The notes under the pieces are model-generated. The model was not told the origin of the DNA, searched no databases, and worked only from the letters and a program-made list of their open reading frames with translations. Positions 33,467 to 44,628 of a stretch of DNA of 60,000 bases are shown piece by piece (the stretch's first letter is position 1; each line of letters opens with the position of its first letter). The stretch comes from Takakia lepidozioides. Lineage: Eukaryota > Streptophyta > Takakiopsida > Takakiales > Takakiaceae. Where the stretch lies: the NCBI GenBank assembly GCA_030704615.1, contig CM060734.1, positions 37,094,042-37,154,041 of the forward strand. The letters are read 5' to 3'. The position numbers and the translations under genes were made by a program.

Positions 33467-35222
33467 CTATGTTGCAACCTCTTGAGCAGTGTTCCCTACC
33501 TGCTCAGTCAGTGACAAGGCCTCATCCTGCCCCATCATCTCATCCTCAAGGACTTCCTCCACCCGAGAAAAATCCCCAACCTCATCTATCACCGCCACCT
33601 TGGCTGCCAACTCCCTCTGAACCTCAAGCACCTCCCATGTGTGCCATGGATGTCTACACCCCGTGGTCCTCACATGCTCGCCCCCACTCACTGCCTGTAC
33701 CGTCTCGGTAGGCAGAGAGACCATTGAGGGAAGTGTATTCCGCACTCTGCATTGCTCAGCCATAGCCAAGCTGATAATCCAGGTCAAGCAATTGAGATCC
33801 ATTGCTTGCCCCAACACCTGACGACGTGATGCCTCAGAAAGAGATGACACCGCCGTGGTACCAGTGGTAAAACCCATTGCCCGCTCACGCTCGTCAGCAT
33901 TAGGCTCCACTAACTGCTGCAACTGAGCATCCCACATGAGGCCAAGTCCACTATCCCGGAAAGCATGCGATCCTGGGAAGTTGAGCAGTGTAGGTAAATG
34001 CTACTCGTGGTTGACCCACCTTGTTGACCACTGCCAAAGGCGAATGGTCATCGTGTCTCACACGCTGAGACTGCCTCCCTGTGTCCAGAATGCTATCCAC
34101 TGTGAGATGTGTTGGCCGCTGCACCCCATCAAATGCACGCTTGAGCAGTGCGGGTGGCATCAAGTTAGTCCACCATAGCCGTGGACGATGAGCCCGTGAC
34201 CCCACTGTAGCTGCATCTAGCAACACTGCTGACCCAAGCCACGACCAGACTTGATGCACACTGGCCATCACCCTGGCCCGAGAATCGCCCATCAGTGGCA
34301 CATTCTCCAAGATGTATGCTGGAGATACAGCTTGATGAAGCTGCAAGTGGCGCAAAATCCGCACCATCTCCCAAAACAGACCCGACCTCGAGTCTCGCAA
34401 TCCATTGCCATGCCCGGCTGCTGAATGCCCTTGGCAGGGCCAACCTGCTACTTCCAGATCAATGGAGCCAACCCGCTCCAAATCTTGCGCCCCCAGCAGC
34501 GAAATGTCTGCTGGCAAGGCCTGTTGATATCCACGAACTGCAGACACCGGCAACAACTCAGGGTACCGCTGCACCAACTGAGCAATATGGCGAAGTGAAA
34601 CGCGTCGTGCAGTCTCATCCCTCTCCACATACAGGTAATGCCAAACTCGTACACATGTCTGTAATACAACAGCCAATCCGGTGCTGATCCCGCCAAACAA
34701 GTCCAGAAGACAAATGCCTTCATCCAGATACTGCCACACAATAGGTGTGGTGTCCAATGGAGACAACTGAGGTGGTCCTGGTGCAATCCCCGCACTCTCC
34801 TCCTCTCCTGACGGTACAAAAGCCTCCACCCAGGCTTGTTGCACCCGTTGATCAGCATCCCGCTGCAAATCCTTGCTCGTGCCCCACAATGGAGTCTGAG
34901 CAACCATGGTAGGCAACTCCACCATACCATACATGTCATCCTGCTCTCCTGGAGGTGGCACATCCTCTGAATGAGCGTTGCCCTCAAGCAACTCTCCAGG
35001 CCAACTCACTGCCGCTGTGAATGCTGCTAGTGTTGGCATCTTGCCTCGCTGGGCAACCGCAACTCCTCCTATGAACGTCACAGGGAGCTGCACACGTCGG
35101 CCCTCCCCTGACTGCCATCTAGGCCTATAGGAAGCTGACTCCTCCCTAAAATCCAGGGTGAAGCCCATGGGGTACAACACTGCCCCACCAACAAGGACAT
35201 CGTACGAGACCGTGTCTGTCAC
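33467..35222 (-). CDS. C5 cytosine DNA methyltransferase domain of the gypsy polyprotein (frameshifted once)
   Basis: Two frames, 33951-35222 (423 codons) and 33467-33937 (156 codons), join by one frameshift near 33960. The first about 50 residues are the tail of a retropepsin-like region (SYDVLVGGAVLYPMGF). The methyltransferase spans about 33750-34720. Motif I is LLDLFGGISTG (residues 172-182); motif IV AGWPCQGHS has the catalytic Cys at residue 263 (codon 34434-34436); motif VI is ENV (306-308); motif VIII is AHRPRLWWTN. Motifs IX-X follow in the second frame (ADERERAMGF, then LGQAMDLN). All catalytic motifs are present. It should transfer a methyl group from S-adenosylmethionine to cytosine in DNA, perhaps the element's own cDNA or insertion site. 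An acidic linker (EEVLEDE) separates it from RT. Confidence 0.9.
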
Positions 35223-36840
35223 AATGGCCTTGCATCACTGAGCCATCTGTGGGGTGATCCGGCCGTAGTCTGATAGCCAACTCACGCCGTGTCATGCCCC
35301 GAGCCTGCTCTGATCCTCCCAGAGACGTTTGTATCTGGAAAGGACAAGGCTCCATATCCGCCTCCGTGTGGCCATGTTGAGCTTGCCCTTGGCCTGCACC
35401 TCGTGCCTGGCCACCTCGTCCTCTCTGGGCTGCTCCACCTTGCCCCCGGCCACCATTGTTCCCTTGGAACTGGCCTAGGCGCAACTCAGGATGCAAACCA
35501 TAGCACTGGGCTTCTCCATGCCCGTACTTGCCACAATGCCCACACTGCAACTGTGCAGGCTGTGCATGTGCCGACCCTTTGCCTCCCTCTGGGCAATCCT
35601 TCTTGACATGGGGTCCTCCATATGTCCAGCACACCACATCCGTCTGTTGTTGGCCAGCAAATGAAGGGAGAGACCCCTGCATCTGAGGTCCTCTCTGCCC
35701 TTCCCTGAGCTTCACCTGAGCCCCCTTGTTGCCTTGAGCACGTTGAGGTAGTGGTTGGCTAGGAGCACCACTACCCCGTGGTGTCTCCTTAGCAACCATG
35801 ACCACTCGTTCCTCCACCATGTTGAGCTCTATCCGCTCTGCCAGCAAAAAAAACATTTGCTAAGGTGGGTTGGGCCGCTTGTAGGAGAGTTGCATCCCAC
35901 ACCCTTATCCTCAGTTCCTTGCCCAATATCCCATACCAGAATTGGACTGCCTGAGCTTCCGTAACCCCTTGGGTTACATTTATCAAGCGCCTCATGCGAG
36001 TGAAAGCCTCCCTCGAGCTCTCGGTCAGCTTCCGTTGGAACTCTTGCAAGCTCCACAACTTCTCTGTCCTCACCCCTTGGTAGTTCCCTCTCAACTCTTC
36101 AAGGAACTCCACAACAGGGTTGAAGGCAGGCACGGGTACTGGTGCTGGTGCGGTAGTGGCTTGGGTGGACGTCGTAGCTACGGTACCACCAGTCCTACTA
36201 GTCCCACTGCTGCTTGCTGAAGCTGCCGGTGCAGCGGCAGGTATAGCCACTGCCCTCGTGGCTCTAGTGCCCCTAGTGATGGAGACATAGTCGGGTGACC
36301 AGTACATCCTCCACTCCTCGATCTCAACCTCATGCCCCCGCCTGAATTCATGGTAACCATCCATAGGCGGCCCCTCAAGGTGCTGAAACAGCCCCATGAA
36401 AGACGTAAATAGTTGTGGATTGCGCATTTGCTGAAATCACACCAACTATCACACTCTTGGATAAAATCATCCAACTCAATGGTGCCCACCGCCCCAAAGT
36501 ACCTTCGTGGCCCTTTGGTAGCTCCATACATCTCCTCCATTGTGTACCACAACAATGGCAAGGAAACAACTTGCACCGCTGGTATGAGTCCTCCTGATTC
36601 ACAATCCGAATCAGAACCTTCCGTAGAAGACACAAGAGGTGAAGGTGGCCTAAACCGCACACCTTGTCTCGTGTACCCACTAGTATTGCTAGTGCTCAAA
36701 CCGGCACTGTCCCCAGCAACTAGTGGCACCTCCGTGTTGACACTCAACCGGTCATGAACATGTCCGTAATCCCCTCTCCACAAGGTAACCAGGTAGAGAA
36801 CATATTGCAGCTTATGATTTGGAATACTAAGTTCCAACAT
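35146..36840 (-). CDS. Gag polyprotein with zinc knuckles (frame-broken)
   Basis: Three overlapping frames: 36178-36840 (starts with ATG; acidic serine-rich N-terminus), 35789-36427 (capsid-like helical region, EELRGNYQGVRTEKLWSLQEF) and 35146-35856 (nucleocapsid). The last contains a standard CCHC knuckle, CGHCGKYGHGEAQC, and a degenerate one, CWTYGGPHVKKDC, whose second Cys is replaced by Tyr. A Gly/Arg/Gln-rich stretch follows. Gag packages the element RNA in virus-like particles. The downstream end grades into protease; I do not see the catalytic D-S/T-G triad, so the protease seems damaged. Confidence 0.8.
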
Positions 36841-39132
36841 AGCCTACACTTGTACCTGTATCCACCGCAAGCACTCCTATGGTTGGCTGGTCATCACCTC
36901 CAACCTCACCACAGGAGAAACAATGATGGTCTGGCTGGTCATCACCCCAGCCTCACCATCGACAGCATGCTCTAGGACTGGCCGGTGATAAAATCCGGAC
37001 CAACCACCTATAAAAACAAGCGCCCACACAAAACTAGCATGGCGCACAGTCAAGCATGCAGGTATGGAGGGGATCTAAACACAAGAAATCAGAACGACAA
37101 CTCCCCCACACCAAAAACAACTCCACGGTGTTGCTCCTGCAAGGACACCCCAGCCCAAACCCGGATTGACTCTTGCCTCCACCTACGGAAAGGTCTTGGC
37201 CTAATGAGAGGGTGGAAACTACGAGGAAGAGAAGCTAAAGCAATGCCTAACCCCAACATGCCTCATCCCAAACACTCTTCTTCTCCTCTCTTCCCTCACT
37301 TGCATGACCATGGGATATATCATGAAGATACTCCTCAAACCGCCCTCCACGAGCTTCAAAATTCGGCCTTCAAGACTACATGCCAGTCCTTAGGCAGTCC
37401 ACCAGTGCCTCCACGAGTCAGCACATGCCGTCCACAGGTCAACACAGGCCACCACAGACCAGCACAGGCCCACACAGATCACTGATCACAGCCGTCACAG
37501 CCCCACACAGGCCACAACCCATCACAACCCCAAAGGCCACATGTCACAGCCTGTCACAGCCCCCACAGCCATAGGTCACAGCCTGTCATAGCCCATCACA
37601 ACCCCAAAGGCCACAGGGACAGCCTGTCACAGCCCTACAAAGGTCACAGGGTCACAGCCCCAAAGGCCACAGCCTGTCACAGCCCGTCACAGCCCCACAG
37701 GCCACAGGGCATAGCCTGTCCCAGCCCGCCACAGCCCCACAGGCCACATGGCACAGCCTGTCACAGCCCTACACAGGTCACAGGGTCACAGCCCCAAAGG
37801 CCACAGCCCCTCACAGCCCGTCACAGCCCCACAGGCCACTGGACACAGCTCGTCACAGCCCTACACAGGTCACGGGGCATAGCCTGTCACAGCCCATCAC
37901 AGCCCCACAGGCCACTCATGACAGTTTAGCCATTTCTCCAAGGGGTTTAGCCACGCCAAGCTAGGGTTTGTGTCTCTTGGATTCTAGGCTTCTTTGCACC
38001 AAGCTATGGCGGCTGTGAAGAAATCAGCAAGGTATTCTTGCTCTTTCAGCTCCCACACACCACCAATAGTAGCCCTTAAGCCATGAGGAAGATGATTGCC
38101 ACAAACCAAGCTTTCTTTCTCACTTAGACTCCCCAAACACGCCACTAAACTCAATGGCAAACAACCAAGCCTTGCTGGTTTCCAGCCCTTGTGAGCACTC
38201 ATTCAAGCGTTTCCCTTGGCCATAACATCTGTCTTAGAGCCTATTCTAGCCCCCTACACCTGCCACTTCAAGAGCCATGCTCTATCTAGGCTTGAGGTTG
38301 AAACCCCAACTCAGAACACGCTCTACAAGTGTCGGACTGTCACATAAGAGCAGATCAGCCCCTTACCTTCTCTTCTAGTTCTCTAAAGCTTGAAAGCATT
38401 CTCCACACATGCCCTACAGGGAAACCAGCCCCTTCCTTCCTTTCTTGCACTCCCAAACCTCAAAGTACAAGCCTTCAACAGGCTGAAAGCATGCTCCACA
38501 CATGCATTGCTCTCACATAAGGGAAGTCAGCCCTTCCCTCTTCCTTGCTTGCCCTCCAAGCTTGAAGATGGAAGCTTCAATGAGCTGAATACATGCTCCA
38601 CACATGCAACCTCTTCACACAAGAGGTATCAGCCCCCTATCTTGGCTCCTTAGCTCCTTGATGCTCTCTAAGACAAGACTAAGCACTCCACAACCCTTGC
38701 CAAGCTCCTGAAACCCTAAGGCTTACATTTCCAGCCACAAGACACTCCTCTTGTGGTGCAAGAGCTCTTCTTCCAAGCTGTGAAACCCTAGGTGCACATT
38801 CCATGGCCTTGCCGCACCTCTTAGCTCTTGTTCTAGCCCTACTCTTGCCATGACAAGAGCCCTCTCAATGCTGAAGCTCGAGATTGAAACCCAATCTCAA
38901 CATACTCCACAAAGTGCACTGATTTGCCCCAAGCCAAATCAGCACTTTCGCTTGGTCTTGCAATCCTGCAGCATAGTGCTTTCATCTCTGAAGCTGAAGA
39001 TCGAATGCCAAGGTCTACCACCTCGTAACCCACATCGCCTCCGCTTCTAACAACCAAGAGTTCCACGGTGCTCCTTACATAACAACCTGGTTTCTCTCAT
39101 TCTCAAGCAAAAACCACAAGTGCTACAACTAA
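36841..39132 (-). repeat. Untranslated leader of the gypsy element with two minisatellites
   Basis: About 2.3 kb between primer site and gag, with no credible coding frame. Near 37430-37925 there is an array of degenerate units of about 40 bp built from CACAGCC(TG/CG)TCACAGCCCCACAGGCCACAGGG words. Near 38380-38640 there are three longer units of about 95-100 bp, each containing a TGCTCCACACATGC word. Such long, repeat-rich leaders occur in some plant gypsy elements and may carry packaging or regulatory signals. Confidence 0.7.
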
Positions 39133-39174
39133 CTCGTATCTGACACTCACAGATACGAGCTCATCTTTCTCGAG
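39133..39174 (-). promoter_or_regulatory. Primer-binding region with perfect hairpin, not tRNA-like
   Basis: Directly next to the end of the 5' LTR remnant the element-sense strand reads CTCGAGAAAGATGAGC, not the TGG... start of a tRNA-type primer site. Beside it is a perfect 10-bp stem (39133-39142 CTCGTATCTG with 39150-39159 CAGATACGAG) and a 7-nt loop. Thirteen bases (39159-39171) are complementary to the hairpin loop in the LTR. Confidence 0.6.
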
Positions 39175-39249
39175 TGATAAAGAAGAAGAATACAAGCACA
39201 AGCTCATGCGATCTCACAAAGCTGAAGCATAAACTCATGCATATATAAC
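39175..39249 (-). repeat. Remnant of the 5' LTR (75 bp)
   Basis: This matches the end of the 3' LTR at 29560-29633 with a few differences and stops abruptly at 39249, where unrelated sequence (GTTGGTCCGAAG) begins. The rest of the 5' LTR, with the promoter, is missing, so the copy cannot be transcribed from its own LTR. Confidence 0.85.
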
Positions 39250-39339
39250 GTTGGTCCGAAGCTGTGGGAAGAGCTGCACACAGGGACACCCACGCTTTTA
39301 TCTCCTTAGTCATCACATCCCAATAGATATTATAGAGCG

Positions 39340-42300
39340 TGGATCTGGTGTTGGGGTTTACCCTCAAAAAGCGATGAGCATCGAGCTTTCCGGATGGCCC
39401 ACGAGAAGGCCCACGTGGCAAAACACTCGACCAGGTGAAGCACCTTGGGTGCTTCTTACACCTAAACCGGATGTGGAGCGTTACAAACAGAAAGCTCACT
39501 GATCACCTGAGTTGAAACAACTTCTTCAATAGACCTCAAATAGATGTGGAGAGGATCTAATTTACATTAGAAAACATCTATAGATTTTTGGTCAGGTCCC
39601 AAAAACTCAATCCAGGGTAGGTAGATTTCTTTTTTCTGCAGCTACCCCCCCAAGTTTGGGTGGGTGGGCTCCATAACAATTAAAATGTTGGCACTTCTAC
39701 TGTTCAACACGTTGGCCTGTGCATAACCTGAGTGACCCTGGGTTCAATCCTTCAACCCTCCAGTGGTCCCTACAAGGCCTATCTGGAGGGCTAAGCACAC
39801 TTGTAACGTTTGTAACTGGTGGGAAGTTTGAAAGTGGGGGTAGCCGAAGGTTTGCGAGCAATAAATGCGCAGCGATGGTGGGTGGAGTGTCAAGCCACAA
39901 AGATTTGCAATACATGCCCCAACACGGAGATCGCTGACATAATTGTGGGCTGTAAATGTTGCGTGACTGTGGATCGTGAAGACGGTGTGATCGAGTGCTT
40001 GCCGGGGAGAGAGAAGTTTGGACAGGATTGGCGCAGCTTTGTGACGCTACATTTATGAGCACAGTCCTCGGATTTTTTCTTCTGTAAGCAGCACCAGTCT
40101 GAATTGTTCTTTCTCACTTTTGCTTGTGTTATCCCTGTTAGACCCCACCAAACAGCTCCTCCACCTGCTTTTAAAATCACCTCCCAGTCTCTGTGAGCAT
40201 AGAGTCATACGGTATATCTTTCAGTTGTTCTGGATAGTGTAGAAGCAAGTGGTATACGTAAACTTCTGGCCGACTCCTGAATAACCCGTTTTCGCAAGCA
40301 TGTAAAGTTTCACACAGTCAACCGACGTTGCCCATCTCCCAGCAGCTCTGTTGTATTGCACAAAGCAGATTTCATCAGGACGGATACACACACATTGCAG
40401 ATCCGTAACGTCGGTCTGTTACTGGGAGAATCTGGGCACGGCTGGAAAAGGTATTGTCCAAGAGCTCCATTGCTTTGTGCAGAGAGTAGTGGTGGTAATG
40501 TACGTTTGTTCATGTAGTCCAAATTGTTCGGGTTGAATTTATCAATGTTAACGTAGGTTGAGCATTGTCAGAGAGAAGTTTACGTGGCAGTAGACTCGGA
40601 TGACGAGTGTTGGACGATGCAACCATCGTCGCAAAGCTCTATTTGTCTGTCGCCGGCAAGTGCCAATGCCCAGATTGAAGCTGCGTTCGTGTTTACAGTG
40701 TCATGTGAGACTTAAGTTCTTGACTCCATTTGATGGATGCAATTGAGATTGAAAATAGAAGCTAGTTGATGGATGCTAGTCTTTGGTTGCATGTAAAAGG
40801 GCAGCGCGTGGAATCTTCCTTGAGGTCAAACGCAGCGATGGAGTCTGGAAGGTTTGCATGGCTAGAGTGCGGTGACACTTTTGAGGTGCTACTCTTAAAA
40901 CCTTGGATCATGGGTAGCTCTGGAAGTCGAGTATGCAAAACAGACTTTCAAGATTTAAATACAGAATCTGTTGCCCCGTTGGAATCTGCAATGTAACTCG
41001 GGTTGGAGACAGTCCATGTCTGTGTGTGTACGTGGGAGAGATCTGAGAAGGAGATACAGAGAGTTGGTGTGCCACGGCTTGTTGGTTATCAAAACGCGCT
41101 GGGAAGCTGTAATCTGAGGAGAAATTCCTTGTCCTGGTTTGAACTTAGATATGGATTGCAGGCATTCTCCAGAGAAAAGCAAAGAGAGGGACTTGGAAAC
41201 ATATTACTCAATGCCGTTTCATATGTTTTTATGTTCCTCTGTCTTAAGTCAGAACATCTTGCTGTGCTATCACAAATGAGTTGAATCTGGAAGACAGATG
41301 TAGGTGATTTTATACTAGGAGTATGGTTTCGAAGTCTATACTCACCGGAAGCAGGTGGAAGCTTCTAGCGTTCCTTAGCAATCACAATCAAATTGCAGAA
41401 GAGCCTGAGAACTAGGGCCAAATTGAGCTAATGTTCTGTGGTTGTGAATTCATAATGCCCAGACCTCTGAATTTCTCAAGCATCCGAGTCCCAAGTATGA
41501 AGGTGGACCAAGTTATATCTGTTCTTTGTGATTGTGGGGGATTCCAGGATAAAGTGGCATTCCTCATGGCCGCGTCCATGACATTGGGCTACTGGGGCTA
41601 TCTCTCCATTGTGGCCCTTAAGGAATTCTTACAGGTATTTCTCTCCCAGCTAAGAAAAGAGCAGGTGGGCATTAGCTCATCGCTCGTTGTTTTATCCTGG
41701 GGTGGGGTATCTGGCAGCTTCAGAAGTCTTTGTTACTTTGTAGAGTTGGGGGGGAGCATACTAGGATGCTGTACCTCCGAGCAAGGTAGGATCACAGACC
41801 CTAAACCCTAAACTGTACGATTGTGCTGGAAGATGATTTTGGCAGACCAGGTCATATGAGTCAATAAGATTTTTTGAAGGAAAAAAGGACCCTCACAGAT
41901 GCTCAGGTTTGTGGAAAAGTGTTGCCAAACTTGCATGAATATAATCTTGTCAATGTCCAATTTACTTCTGAAGTTGGTCATTTATGAAGAACCAGATTTG
42001 GGTAGGTCAGCTTTACAGCTCCAAGCGTTGAGATTGAAAAATTGTTTCAAACAGCCTCTCTGGGAGGGGGTGGCTGCAGGTAGTGCCTGAAAGGAAGCTA
42101 CAATGGCAGCCTGCAATGGTAAAGGCTGTGTCGCGGGCCATCACTAATCTTCCATGGCTTCTCACAATTTCAGCCACAGGAGCACCTATTCTTAATTGGA
42201 TATTGGATCTTCAGTCGAGCTTTATGAACACATGGTTGCATCTCTTTCTATTGGCTGTGGCTGCTGAGTGCCTATTGACTTCTCTGAACTCTGTTACAAT

Positions 42301-43886
42301 ATTTGGCTGCGCCATTCTTGCCGCTTTTGGCTTCCAGGTACTGGACGCTAGAACTTGTGATTCTTTCTGTGAGATACTTCCTGACATGCCCCTCATGTGA
42401 CTTGATTTCAAGTTTAGTTAGACCCATCAAATTATGAAATTGCCTATCGAGCAGTCTCCTGACAAGTTTAGGGGACCCATTAGAAAAAAACATGTTGGTC
42501 AACTAGGCCGATGAGGTATTCCTTCATCTGATAGATGATGCAGGCTATTGGTTACATGCATGAAACACAAGCGTAAATAGCACCTTGCCTGGTAGGATTT
42601 CAGCGAACACAGGCTCCGCGTGATGGTTCTCCCAGCTGGGACCGGAAGACAAGTAATATCATCAAGGACCCAGTGATTCAGCATCTGGAGGCCGGGCATA
42701 CTGTCTGACAGGACATGAACTGTCCAAATCCATAGTTGAGAGTGCCAGAGATTGAGAGCCTTGTAAGGGGTTGCTTGGGCTGAAGTAGCCTCATCAAGCA
42801 TAGGATCTTGTGGGTTTACTCGAAGATCTGTAAAGAGTTCATGAAGAGAAGCATGCAGGTGTTTCTTCTGTGCGGGATGCTGTAAGTCTTTGCCTGACAA
42901 ATTGCTCCTGAGCAATTCTGTCCAAGTAGGCTGACATCACTCTTATCTTCATGTCTGTCCCGAAGCTGTTTTGCTGGGGGAAGGGCTAGGGACGTCATTG
43001 AACTCTCTGATAGTCAGGCGGCAGAGAGACAAAACCCATTGCTCATGGATTCAACTTGGGGGGGAGATGTTGTTCTTGACACATTTAGATTCGGAGCTTA
43101 TTCCCTTCACTGTATTGTGAAAGTGTTTGTGGATGTTGCTGTACTCAGTCCACTCTTGTGACCTGAATTATCCCAGATATATTTGGCCTTGAATCTAAGC
43201 TTAAGCTAGTATCATCCTCCTATATGAGAGAGAGCATTTCCCTCCATTGAAGGGGCCTACACTTGGTTGTGTGACAGGGTTTGAGGGAGATATTTGTATT
43301 TCTATTAAGTGCCAGTGCCACACCAATCTGGATTGATCCTGTGTCTGTTGTCATCAATGTGCACGGATACCAGAAGGTATGAGGGCCTTGATCTGTTTCT
43401 CAGAGAAATGTTTTGATTGAAATGAGCGCTTGCTGATGTGAGCTGGTGAATAATTTTGTTTAGGATGCCTGGCAGAATTGTCTTGCTAGTTGATAGCACA
43501 AATCATCTCAAAATTCGGTTGAATGGATATGTAATGTCTTTGTTTAGTGCAACATCTGTGATGTACTGTTGCAAAATTCTAACTTTGTTTTGTGTTTCCA
43601 CTAGAATTCAAGCTATCTGTCTGGCTTTGGAGAAATGGCCAGGGGAAAGCATGAATGGACATCTTCCTTCGTTACCCAGTGGGTTCAAGGCAACCTGGAT
43701 GAAAGAAATTGGGCATACCTTAGTTCTCTTTTCGTCACCCTTATAGGGTATAAGGTCTTGCATAACATCATCCAATGGATTTTACCTCACATCATACCAA
43801 GGCTTGCTCTTTGCACATTGAGCTGGTATGAGGATGTGTATGGTACTATTACTGCAGATTCTTTGAAGTCCAAAAAGATCTTATAA
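39340..43886 (+). CDS. Unrecognised multi-exon gene with membrane-type C-terminus
   Basis: Candidate exons, phases consistent where stated: a block ending 39434 (weak), 39835-40040, 40401-40499, 40557-40704, 40800-40885 or on to 40992, a block about 41050-41125 (weak), a block ending 41634, 42215-42337, and 43605-43886 ending in TAA. The best-supported part is the last three exons: phase-0 GT-AG joins and long hydrophobic runs (FLMAASMTLGYWGYLSIVAL; LHLFLLAVAAECLL; FGCAILAAFGF; AYLSSLFVTLIGYKVL), suggesting three to four membrane helices. The upstream exons encode a Cys-rich soluble stretch (CQATKICNTC...CKCCVTV). I do not recognise the family. The truncated gypsy element stops 90 bp before the first candidate exon, so the 5' end may be lost. 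The upstream exons could belong to a different gene. Confidence 0.5.
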
Positions 43887-44628
43887 CTGAAGCTGACACT
43901 GGTGAAAAGTCTTCAGGGGTTTTACCAGAAACTTTTGCAGGAACTTAAATGTAGAGAAGAGATTGTATAGTTAACACATGGGTCAAAAGTAGGTAAGTTC
44001 CTGTGGTTGTATATGACATCTGTCTTGGTATTGGTTGTAAATGGTACAGACCCATTCATGTTCAAGAGCTTTTCATAAGAAGAATACCTTATTTCTGTGT
44101 CTTGCAAAGTTTTTGGTTAGCAAAGAAATGTTCAATCATGTGCTCCTTTTTCCCCTCCATGATTGTCACCTTTCCTAGGATTGTTGTACAAATTGAATTT
44201 ACTCCTCAGGTTCCCTGAATGAAGTAGAATCACACTTATTTCCTACTCTTATCTTTTGGCAATTTCAAACTACACATGCCTCTGAAGTCACAGCACATCA
44301 TCTAAACATATCGAAGGACAGTAATCCACAAACCAGCACTTTTAAGTGCTTTCTCAGATGGCCCTTGTGTATGGAGAGTAAAGGCGATCACAATATATGG
44401 TCTGCAGTTTGTAAGGTGCCACTGGCAACTAATTGAACTCACCTCTCAGAGATACAACACTAAACCACAAAATGTTTACAGGGTTGGATTAGCAAGCTGG
44501 ACTGGCAAGTACCACTGATGCTCTTTTGCTTTCAGCAGAGTGAATCCAAGAAATCGCGTGGATGAAGTTAATTAATCAGAATGAATATATCACAAGAGCA
44601 TGGCTATCTTTCTCCCCAAGACAAAGTG

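Larger units (their letters stand above)
29560..39249 (-). mobile_element. Ty3/gypsy LTR retrotransposon with cytosine methyltransferase and PHD finger
   Basis: About 9.7 kb on the minus strand. Element order: 75-bp remnant of the 5' LTR (39175-39249), primer-site region, a 2.3-kb non-coding leader with minisatellites, gag, partial protease, C5 cytosine methyltransferase, RT, RNase H, integrase with C-terminal PHD finger, polypurine tract and a full 3' LTR (29560-30076). RT-RNase H-integrase order and motifs are Ty3/gypsy. Frames change at about 36400, 35850, 35200, 33960, 33440, 32400 and 31230, and there is at least one stop, so this copy is dead. The protein set suggests an element that both methylates DNA and reads chromatin. 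Confidence 0.92.

Noticed and set aside
30337-36840. Reading the methyltransferase and PHD finger as host genes next to a retrotransposon
   Set aside because: Both lie in the same strand and order as gag, RT and integrase, inside the LTR bounds, and are fused in frame with retroelement domains (protease tail before the methyltransferase, integrase before the PHD finger).
37430-37925. Regular direct repeats resembling a CRISPR-like array
   Set aside because: The units are degenerate, contiguous and of variable length, with no unique spacers, and lie in the leader of a eukaryotic retrotransposon. This is a minisatellite.
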